Shown: piece by piece, positions 8,547 to 17,315 of the stretch | How positions within the stretch are numbered: the first letter of the stretch is position 1 | Layout: each line of letters opens with the position of its first letter | NCBI RefSeq assembly: GCF_014652895.1 | Contig: NZ_BMZR01000003.1 | Span: 62,001 to 126,000, forward strand | Direction: 5' to 3' | DNA: 64,000 nucleotides | DNA from: Psychrobacter glaciei | Lineage (GTDB): Bacteria; Pseudomonadota; Gammaproteobacteria; Pseudomonadales; Moraxellaceae | Made by a program: the position numbers and the translations under genes | Notes under the pieces: generated by a model | Databases searched by the model: none | What the model saw: only the letters and a program-made list of their open reading frames with translations | What the model was told of the DNA's origin: nothing

Positions 8547-10208
8547 CTAAGCTAAAATTCGCCAAACAACTACCAAAATAGCCAGTATATAAAATATAGG
8601 TGATAGCCAACCAATGACTTGCGTTGCAATGGCAATGAAAATAGCAAAGCCTGCAAGTGCTAGCCAATCACGGCGGCGATCATTAAGCATGTCCGCGCGA
8701 ATTTGCTGTATTTCACGTAGTTGGCTGTCTTGACGTGAGCCTTGCGAGGCAAGACTTTGTAAGCCTTGATCTAGTAACTTGGGAATATCAGTGGTAGACA
8801 GTAACATCTCAGGCAATTGCTGGCGTAGCTGCTGTAAGTTACGCATCGGGTCTAGCTGCTCTTTGATCCAACTGCTTAAAATGGGCTTGGCAAGTGACCA
8901 AATATCAAGATCAGGATATAAATCGCGACCGAGGCCTTCAACGTGTACTAATGTCTTCAGCAATAGCATCAGCTGCGGCGGGATACTCATATGATGGCGA
9001 CGTGCGATATCCAAAATCTGCATCAATACGCCAGCAAAGTCGATGTCATTAATGGATTTTTGTAGCATAGGGCCGACGGTACGTTTCATATCACGCATCA
9101 ACGCATGCTTGTCTGCATTTGGTGGTATCCAACCAGCTCGGCTGACGATATCAACCATTGCGGTAAAGTTGTTATTCATGACTGCCAATAACATCCTCGC
9201 GACAATGAGCTGATCGTCTTTTGATAAGGTGCCCATGATGGCGCAATCAAGTCCGATATAACGTGGCTCATGACCCAAGTCGACCGCTGCCATACCTGCA
9301 TGTAGTGTTTGCACAGGCGGGGTCTCTACGAATACATTGCCTGGATGCATATCAGCGTGAAAGAAATTATCACGAAAGACTTGGGTGAAAAATATCGTTA
9401 GACCTTTTTTTGCCAGTGCTGCACGGTCATAACCAAGCTGATCGAACATCTCAACTTGCGAGATAGGAACGCCTTGAATACGTTCCATCACCATCACATT
9501 TTTGGCAGCATCGTAGACTTCAGGCACATACATTAATGCTGAACCCAAGAAGTTATTGCGCATTTGAGTGGTATTGTCTGCCTCTAACGTCAAATCTAGC
9601 TCGTTAAGCATGACTTGCCGATAATCCTCGACAATATCGATAATATGTACGGCACGCGCCGCTTCAATACGAGCGGATGCCCAGCTTGCCAATTCACGTA
9701 GTAGCTCAAAGTCAGAAACAATCGTGGTGCGGATATCGGGACGAACCACCTTTATAACGACTTCACGACCATCATGCAGGGCGGCAGTGTGTACTTGGGC
9801 GATAGAAGCAGCCGCTAGCGGTTTGACATCAAAGCGTGCGAACAATGTGCCAATAGACTGCCCAAGACCATGCTTAGGATCTTGGATTTGGGTAATGGCC
9901 ACATCAGAGTTAAATGGTTTAACCTTGTCTTGTAGCTGAACCAGTTGAGCGATGATCTCAGGCGGTACCAAATCACGACGTGTTGACAGTAGTTGGCCTA
10001 ATTTTAAAAACAGCGTACCCATGTCCTCAAGTGCGTATTTAATCGCGTTTGGCTGATGTTTTTTACCCCAAGCGGCTGGATGCAAGCGAATTAAACGTGC
10101 TAAAGGTTGCAGCTGTGGCGCCTCTTCAATAGAAAAATGCGTATCAATGCGATATATTGCGGCGATACGCCAAAGCTCAAGTAAACGGGCGCGATGGGAT
10201 AATAGCAT
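8547..10208 (-). CDS. ubiB: UbiB, ABC1-type atypical kinase for ubiquinone synthesis
   Basis: A 553-aa membrane-anchored ADCK/UbiB-family protein needed for aerobic ubiquinone synthesis. The family KxGQ motif is seen in FLKLGQLLSTR (about 69-79), the Ala-rich loop in AAASIAQVH (about 132-140), the catalytic segment in HADMHPGNVF, and a late metal-binding Asp in GLDCAIMG. Two C-terminal transmembrane helices (about 510-553) anchor it to the inner membrane. It is the last gene of the minus-strand ubiE-ubiJ-ubiB run. The ubiJ-ubiB spacer holds a long inverted repeat. Confidence 0.94.
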   Translation of the reverse strand: MLLSHRARLLELWRIAAIYRIDTHFSIEEAPQLQPLARLIRLHPAAWGKKHQPNAIKYALEDMGTLFLKLGQLLSTRRDLVPPEIIAQLVQLQDKVKPFNSDVAITQIQDPKHGLGQSIGTLFARFDVKPLAAASIAQVHTAALHDGREVVIKVVRPDIRTTIVSDFELLRELASWASARIEAARAVHIIDIVEDYRQVMLNELDLTLEADNTTQMRNNFLGSALMYVPEVYDAAKNVMVMERIQGVPISQVEMFDQLGYDRAALAKKGLTIFFTQVFRDNFFHADMHPGNVFVETPPVQTLHAGMAAVDLGHEPRYIGLDCAIMGTLSKDDQLIVARMLLAVMNNNFTAMVDIVSRAGWIPPNADKHALMRDMKRTVGPMLQKSINDIDFAGVLMQILDIARRHHMSIPPQLMLLLKTLVHVEGLGRDLYPDLDIWSLAKPILSSWIKEQLDPMRNLQQLRQQLPEMLLSTTDIPKLLDQGLQSLASQGSRQDSQLREIQQIRADMLNDRRRDWLALAGFAIFIAIATQVIGWLSPIFYILAILVVVWRILA

Positions 10209-10274
10209 GAGGTATAGGTACTCTAGGAAAAGTCAAAAATAAGGTAGACGCTGTGCTTATCTATAGATAATGTG

Positions 10275-10332
10275 ATCAATAACCCGTTTAACTAATAATG
10301 TTTGCTTGTTATTAATTAAACGGGTTATTGAT
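10275..10332. repeat. 24-bp inverted repeat at the ubiJ/ubiB junction
   Basis: The arms at 10275-10298 and 10309-10332 match at 23 of 24 positions with a 10-nt loop. The right arm contains the ubiJ stop codon (10325-10327). No long T-run follows on the minus strand, so it is not a standard terminator. It may be an mRNA processing or stabilising stem between ubiJ and ubiB. Confidence 0.85.
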
Positions 10333-11029
10333 GGAACGAATTATTGATAAAACGTGCCTGCTCCTCTTTGATAGCAGCAAGTTTGGCCTCTTCACGTTCG
10401 ACATCTGCACGCAGCTTTAGCAGTTGTTGCTTAAGGTTATTCACTTCTTCCAGCTCAACGGGGTCAGGGATACTATTGCCCGCCACATCATTGGCCCAGT
10501 CGCTGACATCATTAAAAGCACGTTTGGCACTATGACGCCAACTGCCTTTCAGCTGTGATATGAGCAGATGCAACTGACTCGCCATGGGTTTTCCGATGAA
10601 GGGTTCTAACTGGCCAGCGACATCTGGGTCAAAACCTGCCACCAACTGTTTCAGCTGCATCAGCACTTTATAGTCACCAGCGATAGGCAAATTACCTTCA
10701 GTGCCTCGCATTAGATTGAGCAGCTGGGCTGGGTTGTCTACGGTAATGATACAATCTGGGCGACTGTGACCGATACGTGCGCGCTCCATACTCGCTTTTT
10801 GGCGTTCACTCATGCGGCCACTTGGCTCAAACACACTGTCAGTCGTGACGGGCTCAAAACGCAAACGTTCATGGGTGAATAACACATCCAAATCAATCTC
10901 AGGCGACTTCATATTCAGCCGTAACACTTTGCCAGCCAATGGTGCTAGACCTAATTTGGTGATTTCATCGCTAGCAATGGCAAGGTTAATCAGCTTTTCG
11001 GCACCAGCCAAAAGTAACACAGTCAGCAT
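10325..11029 (-). CDS. ubiJ: UbiJ-type SCP2 accessory factor for ubiquinone synthesis
   Basis: A 234-aa protein with an N-terminal SCP2-like lipid-binding region (KVLRLNMKSPEIDLDVLFTH, then ITVDNPAQLLNLM) and a C-terminal coiled coil (LEEVNNLKQQLLKLRADVEREEAKL, about 195-230). UbiJ binds ubiquinone intermediates in the Ubi complex. Position between ubiE and ubiB is the usual ubiE-ubiJ-ubiB order and supports the call more strongly than the divergent sequence does. Confidence 0.85.
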   Translation of the reverse strand: MLTVLLLAGAEKLINLAIASDEITKLGLAPLAGKVLRLNMKSPEIDLDVLFTHERLRFEPVTTDSVFEPSGRMSERQKASMERARIGHSRPDCIITVDNPAQLLNLMRGTEGNLPIAGDYKVLMQLKQLVAGFDPDVAGQLEPFIGKPMASQLHLLISQLKGSWRHSAKRAFNDVSDWANDVAGNSIPDPVELEEVNNLKQQLLKLRADVEREEAKLAAIKEEQARFINNSFHQ

Positions 11030-11127
11030 AAGGCTCTCGCATATTTAATTGAGCGCCTTTAGAAAAGCGCATGGTTTGTCAGGGTCAGTGGTTACGACTA
11101 TTGGGTGTTAGTATTTTTCTTTTATCG

Positions 11128-12246
11128 TTATGCTTTAAAGCCACGATGCACGGCGACGATACCAGCGGTAAGGTTGTGATAATCACAATTTTCAAAGCCC
11201 GCTTGTTGCATCATTTGCTTCAGCGTTTGCTGATCAGGATGCATACGAATCGATTCAGCCAAATATTGGTAACTTTCAGCATCATTAGCAATCAGCTTAC
11301 CCATAATTGGTAAGGCGGTAAATGAATATAAATCGTAGGCTTTCGATAATGGCTCAAACACAGGTTTTGAGAACTCTAGAATCAATAAGCGACCACCTGG
11401 TTTCAGCACGCGATACATAGATTTTAGAGCAGCATCTTTGTCCGTGACATTACGCAGACCAAAGCTAATGGTAAGCAAATCAAAGCTATCGTCATCAAAT
11501 GGTGCTAATGTTTCCGCATTGGCAAGTACAAAATCGACATTATTGCAGCCAGCATTAATCAAGCGCTCACGACCAACTTCTAACATTGCCGCATTGATAT
11601 CAGATAACACGACTTTACCGTTGCGACCGACTTCACGGCTAAAGACTTTGGCCAAATCACCCGTACCGCCAGCGATATCGAGCACATGCTGACCCGCACG
11701 TACGCCTGATAAGCTAATCGCATAACGCTTCCATAAGCGATGAATACCAAAAGACATCAAGTCATTCATAATGTCGTATTTTTTGGCGACTGAGGTAAAA
11801 ACGTCGGCAACACGTGCTTGTTTTTCTGCTTTATTGACTGTTTTATAACCGAAATGCGTTTGCTCATTACCGTCAGTGTCGAGTGTGTGCGGGTTATTAA
11901 TGTCATCACGCTGGTTAAAAAGCGTTTGCTTAGCGGTCTGCTCTTGTGCAGCGGCGCTATTGTTTGTAGGGTTGTTTGACATAGTGGTTTGTTGGCCTTG
12001 TGGCGTTCCAGTTGGCAAGTCTTGGACTTGCGTAAAATCATTACTTTTTTTGACGTTAGCATCACTACCAGTATCAGTCATCGCATTAGGCACAGGACTT
12101 TGACGCGCTTTTACTTGTGCAGTGATATTTTGACTGTGAGTGATACTGTCTCTGACCAATTTATCTTGTAAATGACCATTAGTCGTGGTGTTGAGCGCTG
12201 GCTTTTGGTCAGAGTGAGCAGTGTTATTATTGGTAATATCGGTCAT
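11128..12246 (-). CDS. ubiE: UbiE C-methyltransferase with N-terminal extension
   Basis: A 372-aa SAM-dependent methyltransferase for ubiquinone (and menaquinone, if made). The conserved enzyme starts near residue 133 ([21 protein letters not shown]). It has motif [16 protein letters not shown], then the post-motif segment [26 protein letters not shown] and [10 protein letters not shown]. The first roughly 130 residues are Asn/Thr/Gln-rich, low complexity and absent from typical UbiE (about 250 aa). An AGGA seven bases before the ATG suggests the extension is translated, and I see no better internal start immediately before the core. The gene lies between the FFLEELY protein gene and ubiJ on the same strand. 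Confidence 0.93.
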   Translation of the reverse strand: MTDITNNNTAHSDQKPALNTTTNGHLQDKLVRDSITHSQNITAQVKARQSPVPNAMTDTGSDANVKKSNDFTQVQDLPTGTPQGQQTTMSNNPTNNSAAAQEQTAKQTLFNQRDDINNPHTLDTDGNEQTHFGYKTVNKAEKQARVADVFTSVAKKYDIMNDLMSFGIHRLWKRYAISLSGVRAGQHVLDIAGGTGDLAKVFSREVGRNGKVVLSDINAAMLEVGRERLINAGCNNVDFVLANAETLAPFDDDSFDLLTISFGLRNVTDKDAALKSMYRVLKPGGRLLILEFSKPVFEPLSKAYDLYSFTALPIMGKLIANDAESYQYLAESIRMHPDQQTLKQMMQQAGFENCDYHNLTAGIVAVHRGFKA

Positions 12247-12354
12247 TGCATTATCCTATTGTTCACTTTTATGATTATTTATTTGAGATATTTTTTGAGT
12301 ATATATGGTGTTCGTTAACGAGTTTTTGCCAGTTAACGCAGTCTCTCATCAATC

Positions 12355-13068
12355 CTATGATACATCAAATGACAAGGGCTTACTGCCATTATCCGTGTCA
12401 TGAACTTCGTCAATAATCTCAAGCTCACGTTCACAAAACGGCTCGATAAAATTGCTCACACTTTTGAGGGGTTTCATGGCCTTAAAACCAGTATCGATGA
12501 AGTCGTACAATGGTTGAAAGTTATAGCGATAGGCGGTACCTTTTGCTAGGGCAAACGCTTTTTTGAGCATAAATGAGTTCAAATGTTTGTCAGTGCGGTA
12601 GCAAACGTCTTTAAGAGTACCAATCTGGACACGGCGTTCATCCTCTTCATCGACAGTACGATAGGCGGCTAGCATATTGTCTTCGGTGACTGGTAAGTCT
12701 TGGGCAAGTAGCCATTGGGCCAAATGCAAGTCTAGCTCAATCGCTAAAATGGCTGCTTGAATGCCCATGCTGCCAGCTTCTAAAGCGGACTCTTTAGCAA
12801 GACGCTCAAGCTTTTTTGCTTTTGGCAAAATGCGTTCTAACTGTTCGGCCAATAACTTGAATTCATCGCCACCATATAACTGTGTCAGAAAATAGTCTGC
12901 CATCAGCTGGTTTTTTGGCTGTTCAAACAGCTCACTATGCGTACGTTGGAGTCGCGCTTGTTGCCATGCTTGCACTTCGTTGAGTTTGGTATTTAATTCG
13001 GTGTCTTGATGATGTGGCAGCGCCCAAAAATTTGTTAGGTGCTGTTGTAAGTCGGTTAAAGCAGACAT
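12355..13068 (-). CDS. FFLEELY-motif-type protein, function unknown
   Basis: A 237-aa, mostly helical, soluble protein with no signal peptide or membrane segment. The region LMADYFLTQLYGGDEF (about 55-70) resembles the FFLEELY motif that names a family of uncharacterised Moraxellaceae/Pseudomonas proteins. It is encoded immediately upstream of ubiE on the same strand (108 nt apart), so it may share the transcript. Biochemical role unknown. Confidence 0.8.
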   Translation of the reverse strand: MSALTDLQQHLTNFWALPHHQDTELNTKLNEVQAWQQARLQRTHSELFEQPKNQLMADYFLTQLYGGDEFKLLAEQLERILPKAKKLERLAKESALEAGSMGIQAAILAIELDLHLAQWLLAQDLPVTEDNMLAAYRTVDEEDERRVQIGTLKDVCYRTDKHLNSFMLKKAFALAKGTAYRYNFQPLYDFIDTGFKAMKPLKSVSNFIEPFCERELEIIDEVHDTDNGSKPLSFDVS

Positions 13069-13316
13069 GGCGTAAAATCCTATATAAAAATAAAGATCAT
13101 GATTAAGTTGAGAATAAAATGGTCAAAGTTATGCCGTTTTTGGTGCTTATTATAATTTTAAGACTCTTTTAAAACATGCTCTCAAGATTGTGTTCACCTT
13201 AAAAGAAAATAAAGCAGAATACAAATGTCAAACTGTTACACAGCAGCGTTATTTACTGAATTGGTCGAATGCTATGATTAAGCTGACACGCTTTCAATCA
13301 TAGGACGATACCAGTT

Positions 13317-15008
13317 ATGAGCAAAAATAATAATACGACTGAACTTACAGCACCACAAGCGGTCAGTGCGCAATTTAGTGAGCAAGTGATCGAGGAGCGC
13401 TTAACGCCCAATCCACTGAGTCAGTTTTCGATGGATAAAGATGACCTTAGGTTGGCATTGGTCACCGCCCAATATGCTCTGCGCGCGACACGGCAACAAA
13501 CGCCGCCACCTGCCAATCAGCCAACTGGGCTGTTGGTACTGGTTAATGGTATGGAGCAGGCGGGCAAGGGGACTGCTGTCAAACAGTTGCGCCAGTGGGT
13601 AGATCCTCGGCTGCTCAAGGTGGAGGCAACTATTGGTTATAGTCCCTTAGCGTATCAGCCGATGTGGCAAGCACACACTAAAGCGCTGCCACGTCATGGT
13701 GACGTGATGGTTTATTTTGGCAACTGGTATGCTGATTTGCTTTACAACGTCATGCGTATGGCAGCAGACAACAAAAACGATGATAAGTCGTCAAAAAATA
13801 GTCAATCAGAAGACAAAAAATCCGATAACGACAAAGCGCTACCGATTGCGAAATGGCAAGCGTATCTACAGCAGCAACTTATTAAACTGCAAGCATTTGA
13901 GCAAGACCTCGTTGCCAATCAAACCAGACTACTAAAATGCTGGTTTCATGTTGATATTGAAACGTTGCAAGAGCGATTAAATGACGATGAAGCCGATCCG
14001 CAGTTTTTGTATCAAATTGATTGGAATAATGCAGAGATTGTCGCTCAGTTTAACGAAGTAGCCGTGACATTGTTACGGCAACAGGATGACTGGATCATCA
14101 TCGATGGTGAGGATAAATCACAAGCTGCCGATCATTTTTGCCATGAAGTATTGCATGCGATGCAAACTGCACTTGTAAGTAGTCGAACAGACAGTAACGA
14201 AACAACAAAAATTCAGTCCGAGTCCAAGACGCAAAAACTTGAGTCAAAAGTCGATCAGGAACCGTTTGAACCTGTAAAAATACCCAAGTTACTAACCGAT
14301 ATCGATGACTCAGACGTCAGTAAGGCTGACTATCAAGAGGCATTGGCGGAAAAACAAGCTCGTCTTGCCGAATTGCTACGTGCGCGCAAAGGTCGTCATA
14401 TTGTTTTTGCTTTTGAAGGAATGGACGCTGCTGGCAAAGGCGGGGCTATCAAAAGACTGGTGGCAGCGCTCGATCCGCGTGAATACCAAATTTATAATAT
14501 TGGTGCGCCGATGTTATACGAGTCACAGCATCCTTATCTCTGGCGTTTTTGGACAAGGCTGCCTGACGAGCAAACAAATCGCATTAGCCGTATTGCCATC
14601 TTTGATCGTACTTGGTATGGGCGCGTGTTGGTTGAGCGTATTGAGCAGTTTGCGACTGATGCTGCATGGCAACGTGCTTATGATGAAATCAACCGCTTCG
14701 AGGCGGATTTGAGCGCAGCAGGGACGTTGGTTATTAAATACTGGCTGGCGATTGATAAGAAAGAACAGCTTAAGCGCTTTGAAGCGCGAGAAGAAACACC
14801 TCACAAGCAGTTTAAGCTCACTGATGACGATTGGCGTAACCGTGATAAGTGGTCAGATTACGTACAATCCGCCGCTGATATGCTGGCACGTACTGATACT
14901 GAATACGCACCATGGTGTGTCATAGCCACCAACGAGAAACGTCAGGCGCGTTTGGATGTTTTAGATCATGCTATTAAACAGTTGTCAGTAGCATCTAAAA
15001 GCCAGTAG
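13317..15008 (+). CDS. pap: Polyphosphate:AMP phosphotransferase, two-domain PPK2 class II
   Basis: A 563-aa tandem PPK2 protein that transfers phosphate from polyphosphate to AMP, giving ADP. The first half has a Walker-A-like GMEQAGKGTAVKQL (about 75-88). The second has GMDAAGKGGAIKRL (about 364-377), FDRTWYGRVLVER (Walker B/lid) and a W-rich C-terminal lid region (DDWRNRDKWSDY). As in known class II enzymes the C-terminal half looks catalytically intact and the N-terminal half is degenerate. Two low-complexity linkers (Lys/Asp/Ser-rich about 156-178, Ser/Thr/Lys-rich about 285-315) make it longer than the roughly 475-aa Acinetobacter enzyme. The phosphate transporter gene downstream fits phosphate/polyphosphate metabolism. 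Confidence 0.93.
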   Translation: MSKNNNTTELTAPQAVSAQFSEQVIEERLTPNPLSQFSMDKDDLRLALVTAQYALRATRQQTPPPANQPTGLLVLVNGMEQAGKGTAVKQLRQWVDPRLLKVEATIGYSPLAYQPMWQAHTKALPRHGDVMVYFGNWYADLLYNVMRMAADNKNDDKSSKNSQSEDKKSDNDKALPIAKWQAYLQQQLIKLQAFEQDLVANQTRLLKCWFHVDIETLQERLNDDEADPQFLYQIDWNNAEIVAQFNEVAVTLLRQQDDWIIIDGEDKSQAADHFCHEVLHAMQTALVSSRTDSNETTKIQSESKTQKLESKVDQEPFEPVKIPKLLTDIDDSDVSKADYQEALAEKQARLAELLRARKGRHIVFAFEGMDAAGKGGAIKRLVAALDPREYQIYNIGAPMLYESQHPYLWRFWTRLPDEQTNRISRIAIFDRTWYGRVLVERIEQFATDAAWQRAYDEINRFEADLSAAGTLVIKYWLAIDKKEQLKRFEAREETPHKQFKLTDDDWRNRDKWSDYVQSAADMLARTDTEYAPWCVIATNEKRQARLDVLDHAIKQLSVASKSQ

Positions 15009-15318
15009 CTCTTTATTAAAATCGAAGGTTAATGGCGGTCTATATTGTTAGCCGTCTTTTCCAAGTGAAGTTTAGTGAAACACACTCGATCTAATCTGTC
15101 ACTGATAAAGAGTGACATTGAAAGTACACAGTCACAGTTACAAATCTTGCAATATCATTATGCATTATGTGATTATATTTAATATAATAGGGGCACAATT
15201 GTCTCTGTTATGTCATATATTGCCTTAATAAGTGTGTATTGTATGATTTGTATAGATATTTAAAAGATATTGTTGCCGTATCAGATATCGGTAAAAACAG
15301 TAACATCGCCACAAATAT

Positions 15319-15368
15319 AAGCCGCAAGATGCTGTAATCAGATGATTTAGCAATACCACTTGCGGCTT
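15319..15368. repeat. Inverted repeat in the pap-pit intergenic region
   Basis: AAGCCGCAAG (15319-15328) and CTTGCGGCTT (15359-15368) are exact inverted copies, with an inner TGCT/AGCA pairing, inside the 600-bp gap between pap and pit. It could be a late terminator or part of an untranslated RNA. The rest of the gap (15009-15609) is AT-rich with nothing I recognise; a 70-codon minus-strand ORF there looks spurious. Confidence 0.5.
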
Positions 15369-15609
15369 TATGACATGTGGAGTGATGGGTTTTTGATAAT
15401 GTATTAATAATTTGAATCAAACGTTAAACAGCAACAATCGATTCTAAGATACGGCAGCAAAACAAACGTAAAGAGTTCATTGTTTAGAGAGCACGTTGCG
15501 CCTTTATATAATGCTATTTTAGTGCGGGATATTAAAACCTGCCTGTATAGCTGCGCAATATTACTAATCGCATATAATTCCAATCAGCTTACGCAGGACG
15601 CATCAACGT

Positions 15610-17217
15610 ATGGGTATTAGCAACAGTTCTACAGAGTCAGCTAAATCAGTTGGCTCCATGAGAATAAATCTATTTTTTGCCATTTTATTGGTTGCGATGA
15701 CCAGCTACTTTTTGTGGTGGGGTCTAGATTACACGATGCGTCAGCAAACGACGCTATTTATTGTGGCGACCGCTTTTGGTGTCTTTATGGCATTCAATAT
15801 CGGTGGTAACGATGTCGCCAACTCCTTTGGTACTTCAGTAGGTGCAGGGACGTTAACTATCCCGCAAGCATTGGGTATCGCAGCGATATTTGAAGTGTCA
15901 GGCGCTGTGTTGGCAGGTGGTGAAGTAACCGATACTATCCGAAGCGGTATTGTCGATCTAGATGGCCTCGCAGTCGAACCCAACCAGTTTATTTATGTCA
16001 TGCTTTCAGCGCTCATTGCTGCTGCCTTTTGGCTGTTATTTGCCACCAAAAAAGGCTTACCTGTTTCGACCACACATGCGATTATTGGCGGCGTGGTTGG
16101 TAGCTCCATCGTATTAGGTATCACGTTAGGTGGTACCGAAATGGCATTATCAACCGTGAATTGGGGCAAGATTGGTACTATCGCCATCTCCTGGGTGCTA
16201 TCACCGCTACTAGGCGGTGTTTTGTCTTATTTATTATATGGACAAATTAAGAAAAATATCATCGAGTATAATGATAAAACAGAGGCGCATATTGGCGAGT
16301 TAAAAGCTGATAAAAAAACCTTAAAACAAAACCACAAAGAATTTTTGGACGGTCTAACAGAATCAGAACAGCTGGCTTATACCTCAGCGATGTTACGTGA
16401 CCAAGAAATCTACAAAGATGATGATTGCGTCGTTGAAGATTTAGAGACCGATTATTACAAACAGCTTTATGAGATTGAAAACGAGCGAAGTAACCTCGAT
16501 ACCCTAAAGGCATTGAAGCAATGGGTACCTATGATTGCGGCTATGGGCGGTGCAGTCATGGCCTCTCTGGTTGTCTTTAAAGGTCTAAAGAACGTCAATA
16601 ATGGTATGACGACGCTGCAAGGCTTTTTGATCATGGGGATGATCTCAGCGCTAGTATGGCTTGCGACCTATATTTATACCAAGAGTATCCGTGGTAAGCA
16701 TAAAGAAGATCTGACCAAAGCCACCTTTATTATGTTCAGCTGGATGCAGGTCTTTACCGCCTCTGCATTTGCCTTTAGCCATGGTTCAAACGATATTGCC
16801 AATGCAGTTGGTCCTTTTGCGGCGATTATGGATGTCATCCGTACCAACAGCATCTCTACCGAAGCGGCTGTACCCCCTGCTGTAATGCTGACCTTTGGTG
16901 TTGCTCTTATCGTTGGTCTTTGGTTTATTGGTAAAGAAGTGATTCAGACCGTCGGTACCAATCTAGCGAAGATGCATCCAGCTTCTGGATTCTCAGCTGA
17001 ATTGGCTGCTGCTGCCGTTGTGATGGGCGCATCGACGATGGGTCTGCCAGTCTCCAGTACACATACCTTGGTCGGTGCAGTACTTGGCATTGGTATCGTC
17101 AATAGAGATACTAACTGGAAGCTTATGAAACCAATTGGTCTGGCATGGGTGATTACCCTTCCGGCTGCAGCTTCAATGTCTGCTATTAGTTATCTCATAT
17201 TGATAAATATCTTTTAA
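15610..17217 (+). CDS. PiT-family inorganic phosphate transporter
   Basis: A 535-aa inner-membrane permease with about ten transmembrane segments in two homologous PHO4 halves. The signature repeats are seen in the N-half (AFNIGGNDVANSFGTSVGAG, about 60-79) and the C-half (FSHGSNDIANAVGPFAA, about 393-409), with VSTTHAIIGG and VSSTHTLVGA as the paired inner motifs. A hydrophilic cytoplasmic loop (about 215-300) joins the halves. PiT proteins import phosphate or metal-phosphate by proton symport. It lies downstream of the polyphosphate kinase-like gene, but with its own 600-bp upstream region. Confidence 0.94.
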   Translation: MGISNSSTESAKSVGSMRINLFFAILLVAMTSYFLWWGLDYTMRQQTTLFIVATAFGVFMAFNIGGNDVANSFGTSVGAGTLTIPQALGIAAIFEVSGAVLAGGEVTDTIRSGIVDLDGLAVEPNQFIYVMLSALIAAAFWLLFATKKGLPVSTTHAIIGGVVGSSIVLGITLGGTEMALSTVNWGKIGTIAISWVLSPLLGGVLSYLLYGQIKKNIIEYNDKTEAHIGELKADKKTLKQNHKEFLDGLTESEQLAYTSAMLRDQEIYKDDDCVVEDLETDYYKQLYEIENERSNLDTLKALKQWVPMIAAMGGAVMASLVVFKGLKNVNNGMTTLQGFLIMGMISALVWLATYIYTKSIRGKHKEDLTKATFIMFSWMQVFTASAFAFSHGSNDIANAVGPFAAIMDVIRTNSISTEAAVPPAVMLTFGVALIVGLWFIGKEVIQTVGTNLAKMHPASGFSAELAAAAVVMGASTMGLPVSSTHTLVGAVLGIGIVNRDTNWKLMKPIGLAWVITLPAAASMSAISYLILINIF

Positions 17218-17260
17218 GAGTAATGCTATAGAGCCCATTAATAAGGCTTGGATTAGAACC

Positions 17261-17300
17261 AAAAAATGCTTATCAGCGTGATGCTGATAAGCATTTTTTT
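17261..17300. terminator. Bidirectional terminator between pit and aminotransferase gene
   Basis: AAAAAATGCTTATCAGC and GCTGATAAGCATTTTTTT form a near-perfect hairpin with A/T-tracts on both sides, between convergent genes. Confidence 0.92.
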
Positions 17301-17315
17301 ATGTTGGATGCATAT

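Noticed and set aside
15208..15420. 70-codon minus-strand ORF between pap and pit
   Set aside because: No SD, no recognisable motif, AT-rich, and it spans an inverted repeat; likely chance.
15009..15609. Pho box upstream of the phosphate transporter
   Set aside because: CTGTCA-like fragments occur, but not as the required spaced direct repeat.
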